In this document: piece by piece, positions 1-7,286 of the stretch
Position numbering within the stretch: the first letter of the stretch is position 1
How the letters are laid out: the number at the start of each line of letters is the position of its first letter
Assembly: GCA_000173575.1 (NCBI GenBank)
Contig: ABYL01000005.1
Span: forward strand, 62,001 to 126,000
DNA length: 64,000 nt
Reading direction: 5' to 3'
Source of the DNA: Burkholderia sp. H160
GTDB lineage: Bacteria; Pseudomonadota; Gammaproteobacteria; Burkholderiales; Burkholderiaceae
The notes under the pieces: model-generated
What the model was told of the DNA's origin: nothing
What the model saw: the letters and a program-made list of their open reading frames with translations, nothing else
The model's database searches: none
Translations under genes and position numbers: made by a program

Positions 1-644
1 TCGTCGAAGTAGAGCGGGCACGAGGCGACGCCGCGGGCGCCCATCTTGTCTTCTTCGTTGCCGATCGTCAGGCCCGGCGTGTTGCGATCGACGATGAAGA
101 GATTGACTCCCAGCGGCTGTCCTTCCTCATCGAGAGTCTTGGCGGCGACGAGAATGAAATCGGCGATATGCGAATTCGTGCACCAGATCTTCGAGCCGTT
201 GAGCACATACCCGCCATTCTTGCGGCGCGCCGTGGTGCGAATGCCTGAGACGTCGGAGCCGCTTTGCGCTTCGGTAATGGAGAGCGCGCCGCGCAAGTCA
301 CCGGAGGCGAGCCCAGGCAGAAGACGGGCCTTCTGCTCTTCGGTGCCGCCTTCAAGAATCGCTCCGAAAGGCGTCCATTGCACGACCAGCAGATAGCCTG
401 TGTTGTAGCAAACCCGCCCGAACTCCTCGACGGCGATGCAGGCCGACATCAGGCTCCCGGCGCCGCCATACGCTTCGGGAAACGGCAACGTGAAGAGGCC
501 CAGTTCCTTAAGCAGCGCGTACATGTCGTGCGGATACTCGGCCGTACGGTCGATCTCGTCGGCGCGCGGCGCCACGCGCTCCCTCGCGACACGACGGATG
601 AGGTCGCGGATCTGAACCTGGTCGTCTGTTAGTTCGTATGTCAC
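1..644 (-). CDS. Acyl-CoA dehydrogenase, N-terminal part (cut by window edge)
   Basis: The first 214 residues of an acyl-CoA dehydrogenase, an FAD enzyme that oxidises acyl-CoA to 2-enoyl-CoA and passes electrons to ETF. The family signature LSITEAQSGSD lies at residues 121-131 and the substrate/FAD loop YVLNGSKIWCTN at 146-157. The start is GTG at 644, just after a purine-rich AGAGAG stretch; I see no better ATG. The C-terminal flavin half lies outside the window. It is transcribed away from the DUF35/aldolase operon and has its own promoter at 758-801 carrying the shared palindrome. It looks like a homo-oligomeric type rather than one of the heteromeric pairs further right, but the missing half prevents a firm statement. 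Confidence 0.9.
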   Translation of the reverse strand, partial: MTYELTDDQVQIRDLIRRVARERVAPRADEIDRTAEYPHDMYALLKELGLFTLPFPEAYGGAGSLMSACIAVEEFGRVCYNTGYLLVVQWTPFGAILEGGTEEQKARLLPGLASGDLRGALSITEAQSGSDVSGIRTTARRKNGGYVLNGSKIWCTNSHIADFILVAAKTLDEEGQPLGVNLFIVDRNTPGLTIGNEEDKMGARGVASCPLYFD

Positions 645-757
645 TTCGAGCTCTCTTGCTAGCGGTTTTCCGGGCCGGGCTCGGATTCGTCTCCGGAGTG
701 CGGATACGTCGCCCCCGCCGCCCCCTTCGGAATCACGCTCGGTGTCTTCATGTTTTT

Positions 758-801
758 GAACAATGTTCGATAAAGTAAACGAAGCGCTTGCGGGTCGTCA
801 A
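758..801 (-). promoter_or_regulatory. Leftward promoter with GAAC-n3-GTTC operator
   Basis: Read on the minus strand: a -35 TTGACG (801-796), an 18 bp spacer, a weak -10 TACTTT (777-772), then the perfect palindrome GAACATTGTTC (768-758). An additional GTTT half-site (780-777) lies 12 bp upstream of the palindrome. The distance from the first base of the -35 to the palindrome is 33 bp, as in the rightward promoter of the same gap. It would drive the acyl-CoA dehydrogenase that starts at 644. Promoter activity is inferred. Confidence 0.6.
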
Positions 802-904
802 GCGCTGAAAACGCCTGACGCGGGTTTGCCCGAGGTGCGTCGGGAATTTGGTCAGGATGTAGTTTCAGCCTTGCGCGGCGGGGCGTGGCAGGGCTTTCCC
901 GCCG

Positions 905-948
905 TTGACAGCGCGCTCCCGATGCGTTTAATATTTAGAACAGTGTTC
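905..948 (+). promoter_or_regulatory. Rightward promoter with GAAC-n3-GTTC operator
   Basis: A perfect -35 TTGACA (905-910) is followed by a -10 that can be read as TTTAAT (927-932, 16 bp spacer) or TAATAT (929-934, 18 bp spacer). The perfect palindrome GAACAGTGTTC (938-948) covers the expected start site, and a GTTT half-site (926-929) lies 12 bp before it. The rest of 645-1028 holds no convincing gene. This promoter would drive the DUF35/aldolase operon, and repressor binding at +1 would block it. Confidence 0.7.
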
Positions 949-1028
949 GGTTATATGTTCCATTTTGACCCGATGTAGCGGCTCGATTCGGCGCGAGCCC
1001 ATGGCAAAACGAATTGGAGGAGCGGGGA

Positions 1029-1394
1029 ATGGACTCTCTTTGTCCTGAAGTCGACTATCAGAAATTTCTGGCCGAGGGCCGCTTGATGATCCAGCGTAGC
1101 CGCAGCAGCGGCCGCTATGTGTTCTATCCGCGCGTAGCTGAGCCGGTTACCGGTATGCGTGACCTGGAGTGGGTCGAAGCCTGCGGGAAGGGCACGGTCT
1201 ATTCAACTACCGTAGTGCGCCAGAAATCGCCTACGCCAAGCTACAACGTCGCAGTGATCGACCTGGAAGAAGGTGTGCGCATGCTCAGTTGTGTCGAGGG
1301 TATCGAGCCGGAGGCCGTGCGCATTGGGATGCCCGTGCAGGCGAAGATCGTGTACCGGGGGGATGCGGCACTGCTTGTGTTCGAACCAGCCTGA
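1029..1394 (+). CDS. DUF35 OB-fold protein, partner of thiolase-like aldolase
   Basis: A 121-residue DUF35 (OB-fold acyl-CoA-associated) protein. Family members normally have an N-terminal zinc ribbon and an OB fold that binds a thiolase-like partner, as ChsH2 does with Ltp2 in cholesterol side-chain cleavage. The OB core (about residues 48-118, with the typical LEWVEACGKGTVYS stretch) is intact. The zinc ribbon is degenerate: the usual RCxxCG is RSRSSG (residues 23-28) and the second cysteine pair is also gone. The ATG at 1029 is preferred over an in-frame TTG at 1014 because GGAGGAG (1016-1022) is correctly spaced. It is followed by the aldolase gene 58 bp downstream. Confidence 0.85.
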   Translation: MDSLCPEVDYQKFLAEGRLMIQRSRSSGRYVFYPRVAEPVTGMRDLEWVEACGKGTVYSTTVVRQKSPTPSYNVAVIDLEEGVRMLSCVEGIEPEAVRIGMPVQAKIVYRGDAALLVFEPA

Positions 1395-1452
1395 CGCCCG
1401 CTAACCGCAACCGGCCGTCGAGAGCCGGAAGCACCGATGAAAGGTAGATCGA

Positions 1453-2604
1453 ATGGAATTCAACTTGCGCGGGCGTACCGCACTGGTGGCAGGCGCCACC
1501 TATGGGATTGGGGAAGCACCTGGCTTGTCGTCGCTGGACCTTGCTGCGCGTGCGTCCGTTGACGCGCTCGCACAGGTGGGGCTTACGCCTGGCGATGTGG
1601 ACGGACTTTTCGTGTGCACACCGGACGACATGCTCTCGGGTCTTACATTTGCCGAATACCTCGGTATTAACCCGAAGTTCACCGACAACAACCGAAGCGG
1701 CGGATCGGCGTTCGAAATCTACGCGCACACGGCGGCCATGGCGTTGTGTACGGGGCAGATCGACGTTGCGTTGATTGCATATGGGAGCAATCAGCGCAGC
1801 GCGGCGGGCAAGCTGGTGCAGTCGTCGCGTCCCTCGCCGTGGGAGAGCCCGTATAAGCCGATGAATCCGGTGTCGTCCTATGCGCTTGCGGCGGCGCGGC
1901 ATATGCACCAGTACGGCACGAAGCGCGAGCATCTCGCAGAAGTGGCCGTGGCCGCGCGTAAGTGGGCGCAGCTCAATCCTGAAGCGCACATGCGTGCGCC
2001 GTTGTCGATCGAAGATGTGATGGGCGCACGCCTCGTGTCCGACCCGCTTTCCGTGCGTGATTGCTGCCTCGTGACCGATGGCGCGGCGGCGGTCGTCATG
2101 GTGCGCGCCGATCGGGCGCGTGACCTCACCGACAAGCCTGTGTATCTGCTCGGCGCAGCTTCGGCCACTTCGCACCGCGAAATAGCGAGCATGCCGGATC
2201 TCACAGTGACTGCCGCAGCGGACTCAGGCCGACGTGCATACGAAATGGCCGGTGTGAAAGCAAGCGATATCGACGTTGCGATGCTCTACGACGCCTTCAC
2301 GATCAACACCATTCTGTTTCTCGAAGACCTTGGCTTTTGCCCTAAAGGCGAAGGCGGCCACTTCGTATCGGACGGCGGCATCGCGCCAGGCGGCCGGCTC
2401 GCGGTGAATACCAACGGCGGCGGTCTGTCCTGCGTTCACCCCGGCATGTATGGGCTCTTTCTGATGGAAGAATCGATGCGGCAATTGACGGGCCGTGCCG
2501 GTGAGCGCCAGATCCCCGGCGCGAAGCTGGCGATCGCGCACGGCAACGGCGGTGTGCTCTCGAGCCAGGCGACAGTGATTCTCGGGACACAGGAAACGCT
2601 GTAA
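1453..2604 (+). CDS. Thiolase-like lipid-transfer protein, Ltp2-type aldolase candidate
   Basis: A 383-residue SCP-x/thiolase-superfamily protein. Residues 81-85 read RSGGS where a thiolase would carry its nucleophilic cysteine, so ordinary thiolysis is unlikely. YDAF (279-282) and HPGMYG (329-334) place tyrosines as expected for Ltp2-type retro-aldolases, and AHGNGG (362-367) forms the C-terminal glycine loop. Ltp2-type enzymes work with a DUF35 partner and cleave a beta-hydroxyacyl-CoA into a ketone and a shortened acyl-CoA. The adjacent DUF35 gene supports this. The aldolase role is inference by motif; a non-catalytic SCP-x-like role remains possible. Confidence 0.8.
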   Translation: MEFNLRGRTALVAGATYGIGEAPGLSSLDLAARASVDALAQVGLTPGDVDGLFVCTPDDMLSGLTFAEYLGINPKFTDNNRSGGSAFEIYAHTAAMALCTGQIDVALIAYGSNQRSAAGKLVQSSRPSPWESPYKPMNPVSSYALAAARHMHQYGTKREHLAEVAVAARKWAQLNPEAHMRAPLSIEDVMGARLVSDPLSVRDCCLVTDGAAAVVMVRADRARDLTDKPVYLLGAASATSHREIASMPDLTVTAAADSGRRAYEMAGVKASDIDVAMLYDAFTINTILFLEDLGFCPKGEGGHFVSDGGIAPGGRLAVNTNGGGLSCVHPGMYGLFLMEESMRQLTGRAGERQIPGAKLAIAHGNGGVLSSQATVILGTQETL

Positions 2605-2635
2605 GACACGCCGCCCGCCAGGGTCACTGTCAACA

Positions 2636-2734
2636 GCTTTGCATGGGATTAGAGTAAGTGCTTTGCATGGGATCGGAGTAGGCGCTAAAGCGCCAACTCC
2701 GATCGACAGCTAAAGCGCCAACTCTGATCGACAG
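2636..2734. repeat. Nested intergenic palindrome with tandem repeats
   Basis: The gap between the aldolase and the first crotonase holds two copies of GCTTTGCATGGGAT (2636-2649, 2660-2673) and two copies of a roughly 25 bp unit beginning GCTAAAGCGCC (from 2684 and from 2709). Inner arms 2671-2686 and 2689-2704 pair perfectly except for one A-A mismatch around an AA loop. Outer arms 2647-2666 and 2709-2729 also pair largely, giving a two-tier hairpin of about 83 nt. No T-run follows, so this is more like a REP-type or mRNA-stabilising element than a simple terminator. Confidence 0.75.
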
Positions 2735-2745
2735 GAGACGGACAG

Positions 2746-3546
2746 ATGAGCGAAGAGACCATCAACGATGCAGCGGAGATCGTACAGGTCCGGCAAGACG
2801 GTGCGATCGCGATCGTCACCTTGAACTATCCCCAACGGCGAAACGCGTTTTCGCTGAAGATGCGTGAGACTTTGTACGCGCAGCTTTATCGCCTGATGCA
2901 TCACGAGGAAACTTGCCGTGCGATCGTGTTGACCGGCGCAGGTAATACGTTCTGTGCAGGTGGAGACATCTCGGAGATGCAGGCGCGCAAGGTACTCGAG
3001 TACCGCCAGCGCAATGAACTGGCGCTCGATATTTTCAGACTGATGGTCGAAGGACCGAAAGCGATTGTCGCCGCCGTCGAAGGGTTTGCGTTTGGCGCTG
3101 GGCTCTCGCTCGCCGCTGCTTGCGACTACGTCGTCACGTCCTCGGCCGCGCGATATGCGAGCGCGTTCGTCAAGGTGGGGCTGCTGCCCGATACCGGGCT
3201 CTATTGGTCGCTATCGCAGCGCGTGGGCGGCGGCCTTGCCCGCGAACTGATGCTGAGTGCGCGCGAGTTCAATGGCGTCGAAGCAGGCGACACCGGTTTT
3301 GCGAATCAGGTCGTTGAGCCCGGCGAAGCGCTGAACGCTGCATTGAAGGTGGCGCAACAGTACGCGGAACTGCCGTCGGTGGCCACCGCGCACCTGAAGG
3401 CCGCGCTCGCGACGGGCATCCGCACGCTCGACGACGCGATAGAAGCCGAAGTCAACCTGCAGCCCATCCTGCGCCGCAGTCGCGAACACCAGGAGGCCGT
3501 GAGCGCCTTCATGGAAAAGCGCAAGCCAGTGTTCGTGGCCGACTGA
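2746..3546 (+). CDS. Crotonase-fold protein, PaaG-like isomerase (copy 1 of 3)
   Basis: A 266-residue enoyl-CoA hydratase/isomerase family protein. The oxyanion-hole loops are FCAGGD (69-74) and FGAGLSL (116-122). The two glutamates of classical hydratases are absent: the first position falls in GAGLSL, and the second region reads VGLLPDTG with D149. This is the arrangement of PaaG-type and other delta3/delta2 isomerases that use a single aspartate. Double-bond or ring isomerisation of an acyl-CoA is therefore more likely than simple hydration. It is the first of three adjacent paralogues, with 12 bp to the next. A Shine-Dalgarno AGGAG lies at 2732-2736. Confidence 0.88.
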   Translation: MSEETINDAAEIVQVRQDGAIAIVTLNYPQRRNAFSLKMRETLYAQLYRLMHHEETCRAIVLTGAGNTFCAGGDISEMQARKVLEYRQRNELALDIFRLMVEGPKAIVAAVEGFAFGAGLSLAAACDYVVTSSAARYASAFVKVGLLPDTGLYWSLSQRVGGGLARELMLSAREFNGVEAGDTGFANQVVEPGEALNAALKVAQQYAELPSVATAHLKAALATGIRTLDDAIEAEVNLQPILRRSREHQEAVSAFMEKRKPVFVAD

Positions 3547-3558
3547 AGGAAGGCAACC

Positions 3559-4365
3559 ATGAGCGAAAAACAAACGGCAGAAAACGAAATGACGTCGCTG
3601 ATCGAGGTGACCCGCGACGGACCCGTCGCGATCGTGACGCTGAACAATCCCAAGCGCCGCAACGCAATGGGACGCCAGATGCGTCAGTTGCTGCGCGACA
3701 CCATGCATCGGCTCATGGTCGACGATCCGGATTCGCGGGCGATCGTGCTCACGGGCGCGGGCGAGCACTTTTGCGCGGGCGCCGACATCTCCGAGATGAC
3801 GAAGCGCACGATCCTGCAAAGCCGCGAGATTCTGGCGGAGTCGTGCGTCGTAGTGCGGGAAATGCAGGCCGGACCGAAGCCGGTTGTGGCAGCCGTGGAA
3901 GGCGTAGCCTTTGGCGCCGGGCTGTCGCTCGCGGTGGCGACCGACTACGTCGTCGCGGCTTCGACTGCACGCTTTTGCGCGGCGTTTCTGCGCGTAGGCC
4001 TGATTCCGGATACTGGCATTCTCTGGACGCTGCCAAAGCGCATCGGCATGGCCCGCGCCAGGGAAATGCTTTCGCTCGCCACGGAGATCGACGGAAACAA
4101 GGCGGTAAAGATCCACCTGGCTAACGAAGTCGTCGAGTCCGGTACCGCGCGCGCCAAGGCGATTGAAGTTGCGCGCGGTCTCGCCGACTTGCCGCCGCTC
4201 GGCGTGGCGCTGCTGAAGGACGCGCTGACCAACGCCGCGACGACGATGGAAGGCGCGCTGAGAGCCGAGATCGACTATCAGCCCATCCTGCGTCAGTCGA
4301 AAGACCATCAGGCTGCCTGCAAGGCGTTTATGGAAAAGACCAGGCCGGTCTTCACAGGTGAGTGA
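3559..4365 (+). CDS. Crotonase-fold protein, PaaG-like isomerase (copy 2 of 3)
   Basis: A 268-residue paralogue of the preceding gene, with FCAGAD (71-76), FGAGLSL (118-124) and the isomerase-type VGLIPDTG with D151 in place of the hydratase glutamate. The C-terminal end FMEKTRPVF is nearly shared with both neighbours. The insertion around residues 81-104 differs most between the copies and lies where crotonases shape the acyl pocket, so the copies may act on successive intermediates. Translation starts at ATG 3559, 12 bp after the previous stop, with GGAAGG upstream. Confidence 0.88.
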   Translation: MSEKQTAENEMTSLIEVTRDGPVAIVTLNNPKRRNAMGRQMRQLLRDTMHRLMVDDPDSRAIVLTGAGEHFCAGADISEMTKRTILQSREILAESCVVVREMQAGPKPVVAAVEGVAFGAGLSLAVATDYVVAASTARFCAAFLRVGLIPDTGILWTLPKRIGMARAREMLSLATEIDGNKAVKIHLANEVVESGTARAKAIEVARGLADLPPLGVALLKDALTNAATTMEGALRAEIDYQPILRQSKDHQAACKAFMEKTRPVFTGE

Positions 4366-4382
4366 ACGCGGGGAGCAATGCG

Positions 4383-5198
4383 ATGAGTATCGAGCAGAAG
4401 GAAAAGGCCGCGGGCGCCGACCAGATCGTGCAGGTGCGCCGCGAAGGCGACGTGACCGTTGTCACGATGAACTATCCCGAGCGCCGCAACGCGTTCTCCA
4501 TGAAGATGCGCCTCGCGCTGACCGAGGTGTTCCAGCGGCTCATGCACGACGACCCGGATACGCGCGCAATCGTGCTGACGGGCGCTGGCGGCCATTTTTG
4601 CGCGGGCGGCGACCTGTCCGAAATGCAAGCGACCACTCCGCCGTTGCTGGCGCTTCGTGAGCGCATCGCAGTGGGCGTGCGTCTCTTCAAGCTGATTTAT
4701 ACGGGCACAAAGCCAGTCGTTGCGGCGGTGGAGGGCACGTGCTACGGGGCGGGGGTCTCTCTGGCTGCCGCATGCGATGTCGTGGTTAGCGCCGATACAG
4801 CGAAATACTCGTGTGCCTTCAGCAAGGTCGGGCTGTTGCCCGATACGGGGATTCTGTGGACATTGCCGCAAAAGATCGGCGGCGGCAAGGCGCGTGAGCT
4901 GATGCTCAGGGGCACTGTGATCGACACAGCCGAGGCGCGCCGCATAGGCCTCGTCAACGAGGTGGCGGCAAGCGGTAGCGCGCTCGATGCGGCGATCGAG
5001 ACGGCGGCGCGCTTCGCGAGTTACCCGCCGGTGACGCTGGCGCTGCTGAAGGCAAGCCTCGTCAACGCGGGCAATTCGATCGAAGATGCATGCCGCCTCG
5101 AAACTGATCTTAATCCGCTGACCCGTCAAACGAGCGACCATACGGAGGCGGTAACGGCCTTCATGGAAAAACGCAAGCCGGTTTTCACGGGCGCCTGA
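4383..5198 (+). CDS. Crotonase-fold protein, PaaG-like isomerase (copy 3 of 3)
   Basis: A 271-residue third paralogue with FCAGGD (72-77), YGAGVSL (121-127) and VGLLPDTG with D154. It is closer to copy 1 than to copy 2 in its N-terminal extension (QIVQVRREG against EIVQVRQDG). The ATG at 4383 is preceded by GGGGAG, which is better than the in-frame GTG at 4362 that overlaps the previous stop. Like its neighbours it lacks both hydratase glutamates, so isomerase chemistry is favoured. The three copies probably arose by local duplication. Confidence 0.88.
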   Translation: MSIEQKEKAAGADQIVQVRREGDVTVVTMNYPERRNAFSMKMRLALTEVFQRLMHDDPDTRAIVLTGAGGHFCAGGDLSEMQATTPPLLALRERIAVGVRLFKLIYTGTKPVVAAVEGTCYGAGVSLAAACDVVVSADTAKYSCAFSKVGLLPDTGILWTLPQKIGGGKARELMLRGTVIDTAEARRIGLVNEVAASGSALDAAIETAARFASYPPVTLALLKASLVNAGNSIEDACRLETDLNPLTRQTSDHTEAVTAFMEKRKPVFTGA

Positions 5199-5242
5199 CG
5201 CTGCCATTCTCCGTTGCTGTCTCTACTGGAAGTTCAACGCAT

Positions 5243-6097
5243 ATGTTTACGCCTGATCTGCTGAAGAACAAAAGAATTCTCATCACCGGGGGTGGAACTG
5301 GCCTTGGCAAAAGTATCGGCCGACGCTACCTCGAACTGGGCGCCGACCTCGTCATCTGTGGTCGCCGCAAGGAAGTGCTGGACGCGACGGCCGACGAGTT
5401 TCGCGGCGTCGTGCCTGGCGCGCGTGTCACGACGGTGCAGGCGGACGTGCGCAGCGCGGAGTCCGTCGAATCGATGATGGACACGATCTGGCAGGACGGT
5501 CCGCTCGACGTGCTGCTGAACAACGCCGCGGCCAACTTCATCGCGCGCACGGAAAGCCTTTCGGCGCGCGCGGTGGATGCGGTGCTCGGGATCGTGCTGC
5601 ACGGCAGCTTCTATTGCACGATCGCGGCTGGCAAGCGCTGGATCGATGCGGGGCACCCGGGCAACGTGATCAGCACGGTATCGACGCCCACGATGACGGG
5701 CTCGGCCTTTACAGTGCCGTCCGCTGCGGCGAAGGCCGGTGTTCTCGCAATGACCCGCAGTCTTGCGGTTGAGTGGGGTCCGAAGGGCATTCGCCTGAAC
5801 GCGGTGGCACCCGGACTCTTCCCGACGCCGGGCGCATGGGAGCAGTTGTACCCGCCGGGCTCGCAAGTCGAACCGCAGGAGCGCTCGGTGCCGCTGCGGC
5901 GCTTCGGCGATCACACGGAACTCGCCGATCTCTACGCCTATCTGGCGTCGGATGGCTCGGGCTACATCACCGGCGACATGATCGTGATCGACGGCGGCCG
6001 CTGGATGCAGGGTGTTGGCGGTCCGACCTTCCGCGCCATGCAGGACTGGACCGACGAGCAATGGGACGCGATGCGCGCCCACGCTCGCAAGGGTTGA
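5243..6097 (+). CDS. SDR of the 2,4-dienoyl-CoA reductase type
   Basis: A 284-residue short-chain dehydrogenase with the nucleotide-binding TGGGTGLG (15-22) and a NNAA motif. The usual YxxxK site is replaced by a serine-containing VPSAAAKAG segment, and the downstream LAVEWGPKGIRLN and PGLFPTPGAW stretches resemble mitochondrial 2,4-dienoyl-CoA reductase (DECR1), which also lacks the tyrosine. The likely reaction is NADPH-dependent reduction of a dienoyl-CoA to a 3-enoyl-CoA, which would feed the isomerase-like crotonases just upstream. Three bases separate it from the racemase gene. Confidence 0.85.
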   Translation: MFTPDLLKNKRILITGGGTGLGKSIGRRYLELGADLVICGRRKEVLDATADEFRGVVPGARVTTVQADVRSAESVESMMDTIWQDGPLDVLLNNAAANFIARTESLSARAVDAVLGIVLHGSFYCTIAAGKRWIDAGHPGNVISTVSTPTMTGSAFTVPSAAAKAGVLAMTRSLAVEWGPKGIRLNAVAPGLFPTPGAWEQLYPPGSQVEPQERSVPLRRFGDHTELADLYAYLASDGSGYITGDMIVIDGGRWMQGVGGPTFRAMQDWTDEQWDAMRAHARKG

Positions 6098-6100
6098 ATC

Positions 6101-7243
6101 ATGGGGCCGCTTGCGGGAGTTCGAATCATCGAGTTGGCCGGCATCGGGCCGGGGCCCATGGCGGCGATGCTGCTTGCCGATCTGGGCGCGACGGTGTTGC
6201 GCATCGAGCGTCGCCAGCCGGTCAAGCTCGGTATCGAGCGTCCGCTGCGCTACAACCTGCTGCTGCGCAACCGAAAGACGATTGCGCTCGACCTGAAGGA
6301 TCCGGAGGCCGTCGAACTCGTGCTCACTCTGGTTGAGCGCGCCGACGCACTGATAGAAGGTTTCCGACCCGGCGTGACCGAGCGACTCGGGCTGGGGCCG
6401 CAGGCCTGTCTCGAACGTAATCCGAAGCTCGCTTACGGACGCATCACAGGGTGGGGCCAGGAAGGTCCGCTCGCACAGTATGCCGGGCATGACCTGAACT
6501 ACATCGCGATCACCGGCGTACTCAACGCAATTGGCCGCTGCGACCAGCCGCCGTCGATACCGCTGAATCTGATCGGCGACTATGCGGGCGGGTCGCTGTA
6601 TCTTGCAATGGGGCTGCTCTCGGCGATTCTGCATGCGCGTAATGGCGGCGCCGGTCAGGTCGTGGATGCCGCAATCGTCGACGGCACCGCCAACCTTGCC
6701 ACCACATTCTTTGGCATGCAGGCCGCCGGCATCTGGCGCGACGGCCGCGGGACGAATATCACCGATTCCGGTTCGCACTTCTACGACGTGTACGAATGCG
6801 CGGACGGCAAGTGGGTCACGGTCGGTCCCATCGAGGACAAGTTCTATCTCGAACTGCTTCGCCTGCTCGACATCGATTCGCAAACGCTGGGTGCGCAGCT
6901 CGACGCAAACAACTGGCCCGCCGCGCGCGCGCTGTTCGCGCTGAAGTTCAAGAGCCGCACACGCGAGCAGTGGGTGACTCTCCTCGAGCATACGGACGCG
7001 TGCTTCGCCCCCGTGCTCTCGTGGACCGAGGCCCCCGAGCACGCGCACCTGAAAGCGCGCGGCACGTTCATCGAAGTGGACGGCATCGTGCAGCCTGCTC
7101 CGGCGCCACGCTTTTCCGCCACTGTGCCCGCGAAGCCGACGGCGCCCGAGGCGCCCGACGCGGCCACGGTCGACGCCGCGCTGGCCGCGTGGCTCGATCC
7201 TGGCCGCATTGGCGAGCTGAAAGAAGCGGGAACGCTGGCCTGA
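6101..7243 (+). CDS. CaiB/BaiF family, alpha-methylacyl-CoA racemase-like
   Basis: A 380-residue class III CoA-transferase-fold protein. The catalytic pair of alpha-methylacyl-CoA racemases is visible: GHDLNY with H130 and IGDYAGGS with D160. The N-terminal ELAGIGPGP motif also matches racemases more than transferases. It would epimerise a 2-methyl branched acyl-CoA so that the stereospecific acyl-CoA dehydrogenases downstream can act. This implies a methyl-branched side chain or ring-derived 2-methyl acid. It is translationally close to the SDR before it (3 bp) and 43 bp from the next gene. Confidence 0.88.
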   Translation: MGPLAGVRIIELAGIGPGPMAAMLLADLGATVLRIERRQPVKLGIERPLRYNLLLRNRKTIALDLKDPEAVELVLTLVERADALIEGFRPGVTERLGLGPQACLERNPKLAYGRITGWGQEGPLAQYAGHDLNYIAITGVLNAIGRCDQPPSIPLNLIGDYAGGSLYLAMGLLSAILHARNGGAGQVVDAAIVDGTANLATTFFGMQAAGIWRDGRGTNITDSGSHFYDVYECADGKWVTVGPIEDKFYLELLRLLDIDSQTLGAQLDANNWPAARALFALKFKSRTREQWVTLLEHTDACFAPVLSWTEAPEHAHLKARGTFIEVDGIVQPAPAPRFSATVPAKPTAPEAPDAATVDAALAAWLDPGRIGELKEAGTLA

Positions 7244-7286
7244 GCCGCACCCGTCAGGCGGCCCATCAAGACGAAACGAGACACTC

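Noticed and set aside
763-978. A 71-codon rightward open frame between the divergent operons
   Set aside because: It starts inside one palindrome, runs through the -35, -10 and second palindrome, and has no ribosome site or family resemblance.
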